34,984 nt of DNA from Bacteroidaceae bacterium (GCA_017420875.1 JAFQNW010000091.1:1-34984); one strand, 5' to 3'. Counted from the stretch's first letter, positions 7,164 through 16,561 are shown. A program made the numbers and translations. The notes: generated from the sequence alone by a model not told the origin.

Positions 7164-8192
7164 ATGAATAGAATCATCAGTGTACTGCTTGCAATGCTGA
7201 GTGTGGTGTTTGTTTCCGCTCAAGAAAGCAAGTTGGTGAACCTGCAGACGGAAGTACGTTTCGATTATCAGCGTGAATATCTGAATGGAGATGCCGTGAA
7301 ATCGAATTCGGGATTCAAAGGGAAGTATCTCAATGTAATTCTGAACGGAAGTTTCAATGAGCATTTTTCCTATTCGTATCGTCAACGTCTGAACAAAGCA
7401 CATGCAGACCAGAGTTTCTTTGATGCTACCGACTGGATATACTTGACTTATAAGCTGAACAAGAACTGGAGTTTCGCAGGTGGAAAGCAAGTGGTAGGCA
7501 TTGGTGGATATGAATACGACCGGGCCCCGATAGACCTTTATTTCTGCTCGGAATATTGGAACAACATTCCTTGTTATCAGTTTGGCGTGAGTACAACCTA
7601 TACCACCAACTCCGGAAAAGACAGTTTCATGGCTCAGTTTTGTGAAAGTCCCTTCAACTTCCGTAATGAGGACTTGTATGCCTATAACTTGATGTGGTAT
7701 GGTTCACACGACTGGTATAACAGCATTTGGTCGGTCAACGCTCAAGAATTTGCTCCGGGGAAATTCATCTATTACATTGCTTTGGGGAATGAATTCAAAG
7801 TGGGTAATGCTAAGTTGCAACTGGATTTTATGAACAGGGCTACCAGTCACCAACCGTTCTGGTTCAAGGATTGCTCGGTGATGGGTGAATTGTCGTACCT
7901 GGTGGGCAACAAGCTGAATGTGTATGGAAAGGTTACTTATGATGTGAACCGTACCAACAGCATCGGTGATTTCTGTGTGTTGCCGGGTACAGAGTTGACC
8001 AGAGTAGGTGCGGGATTGGAATATTACCCACTGCCTAAGGGGAATCGCAACATTCGTCTGCATGCTTATGTGTGCAAGGCTTTCGGAGAAAATGGTAACG
8101 AAGCCGGCACCATGCTTCCTAAACAGACTTTGGTGGATGTAGGGATTAAATGGAAAATGGATATTCTATCGCTAACAAATAAAATCTTTTAA
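7164..8192 (+). CDS. Outer-membrane porin-like beta-barrel protein
   Basis: A 342-residue exported protein. The signal peptide is residues 1-20 (RIISVLLAMLSVVFVSAQ). The rest consists of alternating short strands with aromatic girdles (for example FSYSYRQRLNK, DWIYLTYKLNKNWSFAGGKQ, KLNVYGKVTYDVN, GAGLEYYPL), ending in a strand-like segment. This resembles the phosphate-selective porin O/P family as found in Bacteroides. It would sit in the outer membrane and let small solutes through; selectivity cannot be told. The next gene, an inner-membrane Gate-domain protein, starts five bases after the stop, so the two are probably one transcript and may handle the same solute. Confidence 0.75.
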   Translation: MNRIISVLLAMLSVVFVSAQESKLVNLQTEVRFDYQREYLNGDAVKSNSGFKGKYLNVILNGSFNEHFSYSYRQRLNKAHADQSFFDATDWIYLTYKLNKNWSFAGGKQVVGIGGYEYDRAPIDLYFCSEYWNNIPCYQFGVSTTYTTNSGKDSFMAQFCESPFNFRNEDLYAYNLMWYGSHDWYNSIWSVNAQEFAPGKFIYYIALGNEFKVGNAKLQLDFMNRATSHQPFWFKDCSVMGELSYLVGNKLNVYGKVTYDVNRTNSIGDFCVLPGTELTRVGAGLEYYPLPKGNRNIRLHAYVCKAFGENGNEAGTMLPKQTLVDVGIKWKMDILSLTNKIF

Positions 8193-8197
8193 ATACT

Positions 8198-9340
8198 ATG
8201 ACTGAAAAGAAAAAAGGAATTTGGAAATACATTCCCGATGGTATTCCTTGTCTGCTGATTGTATTCTCGCTGTTTGCCTTTATCGGGGTACAGATGGGGG
8301 TTCCCCACATGCTGAATACTATTATGAAGACAGCTCACGACTTGTTGCTGAACACTTGTTTCTATCTGATGGCCATCTGTGTGATAACCGGTGCCATCGG
8401 GAAGTTGTTTGTGGAATTCGGTGTGGTGAAGTTGCTGGAAGGATTGTTGCGTCCGTTGATGCGTCCGTTGTTCAACTTGCCGGGTGTAGCGGCTCTGGGA
8501 GCAGTAATGACCTTCTTGTCGGATAATCCGGCTATCATCTCCTTGTCGCAGGACAAGCGTTTTAGCAGTTATTTCAAGAAGTATCAATACATTTCGTTGA
8601 CAAACTTCGGTACTGCTTTCGGTATGGGGTTGCTGGTAATCGTGTTTATGGTGGGACAGGGGTTCTATGCTGAACCGTTCATCGGTTTGATTGGTGCATT
8701 CATTGGTTGTATCGTCTCTACTCGTTTGATGCAGCGTTTTGTGGTGAAGGCTTTCCCGAAATATGCCGAAGAGAATGCTACAGAAGGTACTGTGGTTTTG
8801 AAAGAAGAGGAAGTGGTGGAAGAAAAATCAATGTTTATCCGCATCCTGAATTCGTTACTTGATGGTGGACGTACCGGGGTTGACGTGGGGATTGACATCA
8901 TTCCGGGGGTCTTGATTATTTCGACCTTGGTGATGATCTTGACATTCGGTCCATCGGATGGTGTCTATAATGGTGAAGCATACGAAGGTATCGAACTTTT
9001 GCCTTTCTTGGCCGGTAAAATCAATGTGGTGTTTGAATGGTTGTTTGGCTTTAACGATCCACACCTGGTAGCATTCCCTATTACTGCATTAGGTGCTGTA
9101 GGTGCTGCTTTGGGATTGGTTCCCAGCTTCATTGCCGAAGGTTGGGCAGATGGTAACGCCATCGCTGTATTTACGGCTATCGGTATGTGCTGGAGCGGTT
9201 ATCTGAGTACCCATACAGCCATGCTTGATTCACTGGGTTATCGTGAATTGACATCGAAGGCTATCCTTGCTCATACCATTGGAGGGCTGGTAGCAGCGAT
9301 TGCCGCTCACTGGATTTTTATGTTGTATCAGTTGATTTAA
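8198..9340 (+). CDS. Gate-domain (nucleoside recognition-like) inner-membrane protein
   Basis: A 380-residue polytopic membrane protein. Hydrophobic segments occupy about 15-35, 48-75, 85-115, 140-180, 240-265, 285-340 and 355-380. The GVAALGAVMTFLSDNPAIISLSQD region is typical of Gate-domain proteins related to SpmA/nucleoside transporter gates, here with two such halves (about 40-180 and 235-380). A charged Glu/Lys loop (about 195-215) separates them. The transported substrate is unknown. It is tightly linked to the porin-like gene upstream. A strong bidirectional terminator follows directly. Confidence 0.75.
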   Translation: MTEKKKGIWKYIPDGIPCLLIVFSLFAFIGVQMGVPHMLNTIMKTAHDLLLNTCFYLMAICVITGAIGKLFVEFGVVKLLEGLLRPLMRPLFNLPGVAALGAVMTFLSDNPAIISLSQDKRFSSYFKKYQYISLTNFGTAFGMGLLVIVFMVGQGFYAEPFIGLIGAFIGCIVSTRLMQRFVVKAFPKYAEENATEGTVVLKEEEVVEEKSMFIRILNSLLDGGRTGVDVGIDIIPGVLIISTLVMILTFGPSDGVYNGEAYEGIELLPFLAGKINVVFEWLFGFNDPHLVAFPITALGAVGAALGLVPSFIAEGWADGNAIAVFTAIGMCWSGYLSTHTAMLDSLGYRELTSKAILAHTIGGLVAAIAAHWIFMLYQLI

Positions 9341-9343
9341 TAT

Positions 9344-9377
9344 AAAAGAAGAGGTGCTTGAAAGCACCTCTTCTTTT
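9344..9377. terminator. Bidirectional terminator between the Gate-domain gene and sbcC
   Basis: Arms 9344-9359 (AAAAGAAGAGGTGCTT) and 9362-9377 are perfect 16-base complements (functional loop about TTGAAA), with runs of A before and T after. It serves the plus-strand Gate gene and touches the stop codon of the convergent sbcC. Confidence 0.85.
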
Positions 9378-12253
9378 TATTGAATGATGACTTCGCTTCG
9401 GGAGTTGTCTAAGCGGTTGACCTGTATCTGGGTGTGGATGCGTTCGCGTAACCCTTCCACGTGACTGATGATACCTACTCGTTTTCCGCCCAGTTGATGA
9501 AGTTTTTCGAGCGTATCCATCACCGTATTGAGGTAGTCGCTACTAAGGGTGCCGAATCCTTCGTCGATGAACAAGGTGTCGACAGAGAGTTGCTGTTGGT
9601 TGAGGGAGGAGAGTCCCAAGGCCAAAGCCAACGAGATGAGGAAACTTTCGCCCCCCGACAAAGTGCTTACCGGACGGGTGACACCTCCTTCGTAATAATC
9701 GCGTAACAAGATGGTGAGCGAGATGCCTTGACCTTCCAGCTGATAGCGGTCGGTGAAATGTTTCAAGTAGTAGTTGGTGTTTTGCAACAACTCCTTTAGG
9801 ATGAAGCTTTGTGCAATGGCACGGAAGGTTTTACCATCTGCACTGCCGAAGAGTTCTTTCAGGCGGGTCCATTTCTGGTAGACTTGGTATAATTCCTGTT
9901 GTTGCAACAGTTCCTTTTCTTGCTGTTGCAAAGCTTGCTGGTTTGCTACCAACGTTTGTCTGATTTGTCCGATTTCTTGGTGGTACAGGTTATTTTGGCT
10001 TTCCAGTTGCGATTGTTTTTCTGTAAGCTTCAGAAGCGTTTCTTCTGCATCGAATGTCGGCTTTTGTACCTGATGGGCTTCTTTCTCTTTCTGTAGATTT
10101 TGTAGCGTTGTTTCTTTTTTGACGATGTCTTCGCGGGTCTGTTGCATGCGTTGACGCATGTTTTCTACCTTTTCTTCGGGGTAGGAAGCCAACTTGTATA
10201 GTCGTTCAGGGGACAATTGGGGATGCTGCATGAGGAAAGCCTTCAGCTTTTGTTGAAGGATATCCAATTCGTTACTGGTGTCTTTTTGATGTTTCTCCAG
10301 GTTGGTTCGTTGCTCGTTGAGGGTTTGGTAAGTACCCATTCTCAACTGGCAAGCATGAAGCTTATCATGGTGTTTGCTCCATTCCTGCTGGGTTTGCTGG
10401 ATTTTCTTTTGTATTGCTGATAGTTGGTTGGTCAGTTCTTTTCCGGCCTTTAATGTGTGATTGATGGTTTCAATCTCTTCTTTATGTTGCTGGATGCGAG
10501 TTTCCAGTTCGGCTGCATCGATATGAGGAAGTTGCAGGTTCTGACAACTTTCATCCAATTCTTGTTTTAACCGGTTGCAAGAGCGGGTGATTTCCTCTTT
10601 CTTTAGACGGGTTTGGTAAAGAGTCTGAGCATAGGTCTTTTCTTCCGCTACGGATTGGTTATAGCGGTTACGGATGTCTTCTTCTGTCTTCTTGAGCTGA
10701 TCGAGTTCCTTTTCGGGTCCTTCCAATTTGGAATGGAAACTTTCATCGGACAAAATTTGGTCGATAATATGTCCACAAACCGGACAAGAGTCGCCTAACT
10801 TAAGCTTATGACGGGCTTCTTTGGCCCAGTTCTCAGTCGCTTCTTTTAATTTTCCAACGACTTGCTCTTGTATTTGGCGGGATTGGGTGGCTTGCTTCAG
10901 TTCGGTTTGCCATTGCTCGGTTTGCTTGTTCAGTTCTTGGATGCGGGTTTGTAGGGAACTGATTTCTTCTTCGGTTTCCTGTTGAGTTTTCTTTTTCTCC
11001 TCCCAAAGTGATAGTTTGGACTGGAGTGCCCTGAATAGCTCAATTTCTTGTTGGAGCTTTTCTTTTCGGAGCTCTTGGTTTTCGATGGCAAGTGCCTTTA
11101 AGTTTTGTTCTTGCAAGACGCTTTCTTGTTGCTCTCTTTCAAGAGTTTGCTTCATTTCCAGGCAAATGGCTTGGATACTTTTTTCTTCTTTCTGAAGCAA
11201 AGGGAGGATTTGTGAGGCGTCTGCTGGATGTGAAGGGTGTAACTGACGGATTTTGTTTTGTAATGCCTTTATTTCTTCTTCTTCGGAGTCAATTTGTTGT
11301 TGCAAGCGTTGGCCTTCCCGATAGCAAGGACGTGCTTCGGTAGACAGGTTCCATTCGAACAACAGTTTTTCTGCTTCCTTGAAAGCATCGGACTTCAGGA
11401 TGGATTGGGCTTGTTCAAAAGCTTGTTGAGCCTCCGAAATTTTCTGATTCAGGAGCTGTTCGCTGGTCAGCCATTGTAGTTTATGGTGTAGTTGTTCAAT
11501 CTGTACACCCAATGCTTGAATGGCTGCTTCTTTCTGAACGATGCTGTCTTGATAGGTCTTCTTCTCTTCTTCAGTGAGGAGACGGATGGCATCTAATTTC
11601 AACTTTTGCATTTCGTAGGCCGATTTGTGTTGTTTCCAGCTTTCAAAAATGCGAATGCCGATTTGTGAATAGATGTCGGTATTGGTGAGTCTTTCCAGAA
11701 TGTCGGCCTTTTCGTGGGCATTGCTTTGAAGGAAGCGGGTAAATTCGCCTTGTGCCAAGAGAGTGGTGCGACAGAATTGCTCAAAATCAAGACCGATGAT
11801 GCGATGGATTTCTGCTTCGATTTCGGCATCCTTGTGTAGGGTCTCATCCGATTGATGGTTGTGCAAGGACCATTCTGCTTTCTTGAGGTTCCCGGTTCGG
11901 GCACGGTCAACACTCCAACGGGCTGTATACAGTTGCTCGTCGTTGTCTGCAAGTTCCAATTCCACCCAGGCTTCTTTGGCATTACGGCGTACCAGTTGTC
12001 GGCAATCGTTTGTCTGAACGTTATCCAGCGAAGTGATGGCTTGGTCTTGATACGATTCGCGATTGGTGCGTCGCATGCGGGGAGTATCCTTGTAGAGTGC
12101 CAGACAAATGGCATCGAGCAAAGTTGATTTCCCCGATCCGGTTTCTCCACAAATCAGGAAGATGGAACTTTCGGACAAAGGACCGTTGGCAAAATCGATG
12201 ACGGCATCTTCGATGGAGGCTAGGTTGTGTATGGTGAGCTTGCGTAGTTTCAT
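9377..12253 (-). CDS. sbcC: SbcC exonuclease subunit (SMC-like ATPase)
   Basis: A 958-residue Rad50/SbcC protein. Walker A GETGSGKST at about 36-44, two long Gln/Glu/Lys-rich coiled coils, a zinc-hook CPVCGH at about 488-493, the ABC signature STLSGGES at about 863-870 and Walker B TLFIDEG at about 893-899. With SbcD it forms the ATP-dependent nuclease that opens hairpins and processes double-strand ends or protein-blocked ends in the cytoplasm. The ATG overlaps the sbcD stop by four bases (ATGA), so translation is likely coupled. Length is in the normal range (about 950-1050). The complex is relevant to the palindromes that abound in this window. Confidence 0.95.
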   Translation of the reverse strand: MKLRKLTIHNLASIEDAVIDFANGPLSESSIFLICGETGSGKSTLLDAICLALYKDTPRMRRTNRESYQDQAITSLDNVQTNDCRQLVRRNAKEAWVELELADNDEQLYTARWSVDRARTGNLKKAEWSLHNHQSDETLHKDAEIEAEIHRIIGLDFEQFCRTTLLAQGEFTRFLQSNAHEKADILERLTNTDIYSQIGIRIFESWKQHKSAYEMQKLKLDAIRLLTEEEKKTYQDSIVQKEAAIQALGVQIEQLHHKLQWLTSEQLLNQKISEAQQAFEQAQSILKSDAFKEAEKLLFEWNLSTEARPCYREGQRLQQQIDSEEEEIKALQNKIRQLHPSHPADASQILPLLQKEEKSIQAICLEMKQTLEREQQESVLQEQNLKALAIENQELRKEKLQQEIELFRALQSKLSLWEEKKKTQQETEEEISSLQTRIQELNKQTEQWQTELKQATQSRQIQEQVVGKLKEATENWAKEARHKLKLGDSCPVCGHIIDQILSDESFHSKLEGPEKELDQLKKTEEDIRNRYNQSVAEEKTYAQTLYQTRLKKEEITRSCNRLKQELDESCQNLQLPHIDAAELETRIQQHKEEIETINHTLKAGKELTNQLSAIQKKIQQTQQEWSKHHDKLHACQLRMGTYQTLNEQRTNLEKHQKDTSNELDILQQKLKAFLMQHPQLSPERLYKLASYPEEKVENMRQRMQQTREDIVKKETTLQNLQKEKEAHQVQKPTFDAEETLLKLTEKQSQLESQNNLYHQEIGQIRQTLVANQQALQQQEKELLQQQELYQVYQKWTRLKELFGSADGKTFRAIAQSFILKELLQNTNYYLKHFTDRYQLEGQGISLTILLRDYYEGGVTRPVSTLSGGESFLISLALALGLSSLNQQQLSVDTLFIDEGFGTLSSDYLNTVMDTLEKLHQLGGKRVGIISHVEGLRERIHTQIQVNRLDNSRSEVIIQ

Positions 12254-13425
12254 GGTTGGTGCGTGATTACTTCGTGTAACAAGGTGTATAGTTCATCGTC
12301 CATCTCGTTGCCGTATTTTTCCTGATAGAAGAGCTTGGCAATGTCTAATGGGGAGGTTTGTTTCATTTCTTGAAGCGAGAGGTGGACGGAGGAGGATGTT
12401 TCTTCGTTTCGCTCCCAATTCATCTTGATGTGGCAGAAACGGCAGGCTTTGTCTTTCAAGATGGCCGAGATGCGTTCCTTGCAATCGGGTGCCAGGAAAT
12501 CCTTGACCAATACATTGACTTGCAGATAGCTGGGTTGATTTGCATCGAGGGTTTGAAGTTCGTTGAGCACTTCATCGAAAGGCTTTGGTGCTTTAGGAAA
12601 AACGACCAGAGGTTTCGGATTATGGATGGGGAGGACTCGGATTTGAGGCGTATCGTTGTGTCGCTCTACTTCGACCATCGTGACGGAGTGGAGATATTGT
12701 TCGTCGAAACTCACAGGAAGGGGAGTACCGCTATAGCGAGCACAATGTTGCTCGTCCTGAATGGTTTGCGGGCAATGGATGTGCCCCAAAGCCAGATAGT
12801 CGTATCCGTCTCCTAAAGCGGAGATGGAGGTGTAATCCATGCCTCCGATGGGTTCGTCATGACCGGTGGAGTCGCTTCCCGTAAGGGCCAGGTGAGCCAT
12901 TAATATTACGGGAAGTTGGTCGGTGTTTTGCCGGCTCACTTCATCCAAAAGGCTTTGGAAGAAACGTTGGCATCGTTCTTCGCGTGGAGTGTCCTCGTCC
13001 AACAAAGGGAAATTCTGCGGGTAGATGTGTGGTACGGCTATCACGTAACCTTTCTCCTTTATATATATAAGGTGTTTCTGGAGTTGCTTACCCTCGGGCT
13101 TGCCTATGACATGTACCTGGAAATGCGACCATAGATTGCGGTCAATCTCCAGCTTGGAAGCACTGTCGTGGTTGCCGGCCGTGATTACCATTTCCATGCT
13201 GGGGCATGCCTGATGAATGGCTAGCAGGCCATCGGTGTACATGCGTTGGGCGGTAGCCGAAGGCGAAGAATAATGAAACACATCACCGCTTACCACCATC
13301 ACATCGGGCTGTTCGGCGGATACGATGTCGGCAAGCTGGTGAAGAAAGTCGTATTGTTCTTCGGTTCGTTCGTAGTTGTACAACAGATGACCTAAGTGCC
13401 AATCACTGGTATGCAGAATTTTCAT
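12250..13425 (-). CDS. sbcD: SbcD exonuclease subunit (metallophosphoesterase)
   Basis: A 391-residue Mre11/SbcD nuclease. The five metal-binding motifs are visible: SDWHLGH (Asp8, His10), VSGDVFH, TAGNHDS, LMAHLAL and LALGHIH. It cuts DNA as partner of the SbcC ATPase. I chose ATG 13425 (MKILHTSDWHLGH), the universal SbcD start; the open frame runs upstream to 13506 but that part lies over the preceding gene. It begins two bases after the stop of the glycerophosphodiesterase gene and overlaps sbcC by four bases, forming a three-gene unit. Confidence 0.95.
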   Translation of the reverse strand: MKILHTSDWHLGHLLYNYERTEEQYDFLHQLADIVSAEQPDVMVVSGDVFHYSSPSATAQRMYTDGLLAIHQACPSMEMVITAGNHDSASKLEIDRNLWSHFQVHVIGKPEGKQLQKHLIYIKEKGYVIAVPHIYPQNFPLLDEDTPREERCQRFFQSLLDEVSRQNTDQLPVILMAHLALTGSDSTGHDEPIGGMDYTSISALGDGYDYLALGHIHCPQTIQDEQHCARYSGTPLPVSFDEQYLHSVTMVEVERHNDTPQIRVLPIHNPKPLVVFPKAPKPFDEVLNELQTLDANQPSYLQVNVLVKDFLAPDCKERISAILKDKACRFCHIKMNWERNEETSSSVHLSLQEMKQTSPLDIAKLFYQEKYGNEMDDELYTLLHEVITHQP

Positions 13426-13427
13426 AC

Positions 13428-14189
13428 TTATTTCTTCGAGATGATTCGAGCAGCTTCTTCCGGATTGTCGGTTGTAATGAAATCGACACCTTGATCTACG
13501 CACCATTGAAGGTTTTCGGTATCATTTACTGTCCAAACGTTGACAATCAAGCCCAGTTCTTGAGCTTCTTTAATCCAATTGGGGTGTTTCTTCAAGACGC
13601 CTAGATTATAGTCGATACCTGTGTAGTTCAAACCTTTGCAATATTCAGGAGTGAGGTCGCCATTCAAATAGGCTACTTGGATACCTTTCGGGCCGTACTT
13701 GATGAGTTCGTCGCAAACGTGCTTGCGGAAAGCGATGTATTCCACATCGTTTTGCAACTTATGCTTCTTGACTGCTTTCAAGATGTTCTTGACTACTCTG
13801 GTTTCGCGTTGTGGCGTGTTGTGATCCTTGATTTCGATAATCAGCTTGGTGTTCGTATTCTTGGCTGCTTGCTCCAAATATTCGTCAAGGGTAGGGAGAA
13901 TTTCTCCATTTTCTAACTTCTGTGAGCGAAGTGTTTGGAAATCGGTTTGCTGAACAATGTATTTCCCGTGTTTAGGCCCATGAGCGACCACCAGCACTCC
14001 GTCGGCTGTTTCGTTGATGTCGCATTCAGAGCCGAACGCTCCGAAATCCTGAGCATGTTGCAAAGCCGAAAGCGAATTACGTACAGAGTTTTTGGTAGCA
14101 TGGAAACCTCGATGGGCGATAATCTGAGTTTGGGCGATGGCCATGTGGGCAATAAGAATCAAACTCCAAAAGCAGAAAAATTTCTTCAT
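13428..14189 (-). CDS. Exported glycerophosphodiester phosphodiesterase
   Basis: A 253-residue GDPD-family enzyme that splits glycerophosphodiesters into glycerol-3-phosphate and an alcohol. The signal peptide is residues 1-20 (ending HMAIAQ). Catalytic motifs: IIAHRG (His26, Arg27), SECDINETADG (Glu55, Asp57) and VVAHGP (His70); VDFITTDNPEEA closes the TIM barrel. I chose ATG 14189 because it begins the signal peptide; the frame remains open upstream to 14393 but the extra 68 residues have no family character. It is first in the unit with sbcD and sbcC, an odd partnership seen as simple co-transcription. Probably periplasmic. Confidence 0.9.
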   Translation of the reverse strand: MKKFFCFWSLILIAHMAIAQTQIIAHRGFHATKNSVRNSLSALQHAQDFGAFGSECDINETADGVLVVAHGPKHGKYIVQQTDFQTLRSQKLENGEILPTLDEYLEQAAKNTNTKLIIEIKDHNTPQRETRVVKNILKAVKKHKLQNDVEYIAFRKHVCDELIKYGPKGIQVAYLNGDLTPEYCKGLNYTGIDYNLGVLKKHPNWIKEAQELGLIVNVWTVNDTENLQWCVDQGVDFITTDNPEEAARIISKK

Positions 14190-14512
14190 AGTAATATTTA
14201 AATGGTTAATAACTTCATGGTTTGTCACACACGATGCGAAGGCATGTTTAGGATTTGCGAAGGCATCTTCTAAATTCGCCTGCATGTTTGTAACAAAGAT
14301 AAGGGAATATTTTGAAAAGTGAGCCATGAAAAAGTATTTATCTGATGCGTAAATGGCAAACGAATCAAGCCAGATGTATCCCCTGAATTGCACATTTAGA
14401 AAAGAATTGTGCGATAATTGGCTGGTTTTTCGGTTATTTGGGAAATATTTTGTAAATTTGCACCGCTTTAAATAATTGATGACTTTGTGAAGTCAGTAAT
14501 AATGTAAAAGAA
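14190..14512. promoter_or_regulatory. Divergent intergenic region with candidate -7 boxes and a direct repeat
   Basis: No gene. For the minus-strand unit there is TATCTTTG at 14301-14294 (about 105 bases before the GDPD start) without a clear -33. For the plus-strand acyl-CoA synthetase there is TAAATTTG at 14453-14460, about 53 bases before the ATG; the nearest TTTG (14437-14440) is too close, so the -33 is weak. An 11-base direct repeat TGCGAAGGCAT occurs at 14235-14245 and 14256-14266, exactly 21 bases apart, within the predicted leader of the minus-strand unit. Confidence 0.5.
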
Positions 14513-16414
14513 ATGAAGAAAACCTTAGTAGATTTATTTGAAGAGTCGGTAAAGAATTACCCCAACAATACATTCTTGTTGGAAAAGACTGGAAAAAAGT
14601 TTGAACCTACTACTTATACTCAAGTAAAGGAAAAAGTTTATCAATTGGGTGCCGGTCTTCAGGCTTTGGGTGTGAAGAAGGGCGATAACATGGCTCTTTT
14701 GAGTGAAGGTCGTAACATGTGGGTGATTGGCGAATTGGCAATGTTCTATGCCGGTGCGGTCAATGTACCTTTGTCTATCAAGCTCGAAGAAAGCAACGAC
14801 TTGTTGTTCCGTTTGATTCATGGTGACGTGAAGTATGTCATGGTATCGGGTACTCAGTTGAAGAAAGTACGTGCCATCATCGATAAGTTGCCTGAAGTAA
14901 AGAAAGTGATTGTGTTTGATGAACAAGCACAATATGGTGATAAGGAAATCGCCCTCAGTGAAGTACAGAAGATGGGTGATGAATTCTTGGCATCACATTC
15001 ACAGGAAGAATTCCTGAAGGTGGCAAAGAGCATCCAAAACGATGACTATGCAACCATTACCTATACCAGTGGTACTACAGCCGACCCGAAGGGTGTGGTG
15101 TTGACTCACCGCAACTATACATCGAATGTAGAACAGGCTTGTACATTGGTTAACATCGACCAGACTTGGCGTACATTGATTATTCTTCCGCTTGACCACT
15201 GTTTTGCACACGTGGTAGGTTTCTACATCATGATGGCAAAGGGTGCTACAGCTGCTACCGTACAGGTGGGACGTACACCACTCGAATCGTTGAAAAACAT
15301 TCCTTTGAACATCAAGGAAGTGAAGCCTCACTTCATCCTTTCTGTACCTGCATTGGCCAAGACATTTAAGAAGAACATCGAACAAGGCATTCGTGCTAAG
15401 GGCGAAACAACCGTGAAGTTGTTCAACTTAGGTATGAAGGTTCGTCAAATCTATTATGGAGACAGCAACCTCGATTTCAAGGGATGGAGATATCTGTTGA
15501 AGCCATTGGTAGCATTGTTCGACAAGCTTATCTTCTCGAAGGTACGCGATAACTTCGGTGGCGAATTGAAGTTCTTCATCGGTGGTGGTGCTTTGCTCGA
15601 CAAGAACTTGCAGAAGTTCTACGTAGGTATCGGTATCCCGATGTTCCAAGGCTATGGCTTGTCCGAAGCAACTCCGGTACTTTCATCCAATGGTCCTGAC
15701 CGTTATCGCTTCGGCTCAAGCGGAAAGTTGGTAAAACCGCTCGAATTGAAGATTTGCGATAGCGAAGGCAAGGAATTGCCGGTTGGCGAAATGGGCGAAA
15801 TCGTTGTGAAAGGCGAAAACGTGATGGCTGGATATTGGAAGAACCCTGAATCAACTGCCGATACCGTAAAGGATGGTTGGTTGTATACAGGCGACCTCGG
15901 ATACATGTCGAAAGAAGGCTTGTTGTATGTGAAGGGACGTTTCAAGAGCTTGCTCATTTCATCAGACGGTGAAAAGTACAGCCCGGAAGGTATTGAAGAA
16001 GCATTGGTTGGCCAATCCAAATACATCGACCAGGTAATGCTTTACAACAACCAGTCTCCTTACACCATTGCTTTGATTGTTCCAAACAAGGATGCTTTGA
16101 AGCGTAAGTTGTCGTTCAGCAATCTGACATTGGATACAGAAGAAGGCCGTAAGGCAGCTTTGAAGAAGATGGAAGACGAATTGAACAAGTACAAAAAGGG
16201 TGGTGAATTTGAAGGTATGTTCCCGGAACGTTGGTTGCCAAGTACCTTTGCTATTTTGCCTGAACCGTTTACAGAACAAAATCAGATGATCAACAGTACC
16301 ATGAAGATGGTACGTGGCAAGATTGAAAAGTTCTATGCAAAACGTATCGAATTCTTGTACACTCCTGAAGGAAAACAAATTTATAATGAGAAAAATTTGG
16401 AAGATATTAAATAA
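14513..16414 (+). CDS. Long-chain fatty acid--CoA ligase (AMP-binding)
   Basis: A 633-residue ANL-superfamily enzyme. The phosphate-binding loop YTSGTTADPKG is at about 184-194; GYGLSEATP, DGWLYTGDLGY and KGRFKSLL give the remaining adenylation motifs. Length and the long region between the P-loop and GYGLSEATP fit long-chain acyl-CoA synthetases of the FadD15/ACSL type rather than acetate ligases. It would activate fatty acids to acyl-CoA through acyl-AMP, at the membrane or in the cytoplasm. It sits alone behind its own promoter region. I see no sign that it belongs to the oxalate operon 500 bases downstream, although ANL enzymes that make oxalyl-CoA exist in other organisms. Confidence 0.9.
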   Translation: MKKTLVDLFEESVKNYPNNTFLLEKTGKKFEPTTYTQVKEKVYQLGAGLQALGVKKGDNMALLSEGRNMWVIGELAMFYAGAVNVPLSIKLEESNDLLFRLIHGDVKYVMVSGTQLKKVRAIIDKLPEVKKVIVFDEQAQYGDKEIALSEVQKMGDEFLASHSQEEFLKVAKSIQNDDYATITYTSGTTADPKGVVLTHRNYTSNVEQACTLVNIDQTWRTLIILPLDHCFAHVVGFYIMMAKGATAATVQVGRTPLESLKNIPLNIKEVKPHFILSVPALAKTFKKNIEQGIRAKGETTVKLFNLGMKVRQIYYGDSNLDFKGWRYLLKPLVALFDKLIFSKVRDNFGGELKFFIGGGALLDKNLQKFYVGIGIPMFQGYGLSEATPVLSSNGPDRYRFGSSGKLVKPLELKICDSEGKELPVGEMGEIVVKGENVMAGYWKNPESTADTVKDGWLYTGDLGYMSKEGLLYVKGRFKSLLISSDGEKYSPEGIEEALVGQSKYIDQVMLYNNQSPYTIALIVPNKDALKRKLSFSNLTLDTEEGRKAALKKMEDELNKYKKGGEFEGMFPERWLPSTFAILPEPFTEQNQMINSTMKMVRGKIEKFYAKRIEFLYTPEGKQIYNEKNLEDIK

Positions 16415-16427
16415 TGAAATATCTTTG
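16396..16427 (+). promoter_or_regulatory. Promoter at the 3' end of the acyl-CoA synthetase gene
   Basis: TTTG at 16396-16399, a 20-base spacer and TATCTTTG at 16420-16427 match the -33/-7 consensus. Transcription would start around 16434, about 125 bases before the next ATG, leaving a long leader that contains a hairpin. Confidence 0.6.
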
Positions 16428-16496
16428 TCAAAGTCAATTAAAGAGAATAAAAGAATAAAGATATATCTCGTTTAGTTGTATTTGTATTTTGTAGCT

Positions 16497-16532
16497 AAGA
16501 GTGGGTGCTCGTGATGAGTCCTCACTCTTTTA
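16497..16532 (+). terminator. Hairpin with short T-run (leader attenuator or small-RNA terminator)
   Basis: Arms 16497-16503 (AAGAGTG) and 16523-16529 (CACTCTT) pair perfectly, with extra G-C pairs inside, and TTTT overlaps the distal end. It lies between the promoter at 16396-16427 and the small gene at 16562. It could terminate a ~100-nt transcript or attenuate the downstream gene. Confidence 0.5.
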
Positions 16533-16561
16533 GTATAAAGGATTAAAAAAAGAATAAAGAT

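Noticed and set aside
6582..7490. Long minus-strand open frame (302 codons) through the repeat island and into the porin gene
   Set aside because: No domain, low-complexity composition, repeats encoded within it, and overlap with a well-supported porin gene on the other strand.
12358..12816. 152-codon plus-strand frame inside sbcD
   Set aside because: Lies fully antisense to a gene with all SbcD motifs; the translation shows no family features.
14513..16414. Acyl-CoA synthetase as an oxalyl-CoA synthetase belonging to the oxalate operon
   Set aside because: Length and layout fit long-chain acyl-CoA synthetases. It has its own promoter region and is separated by a small gene and a strong terminator.
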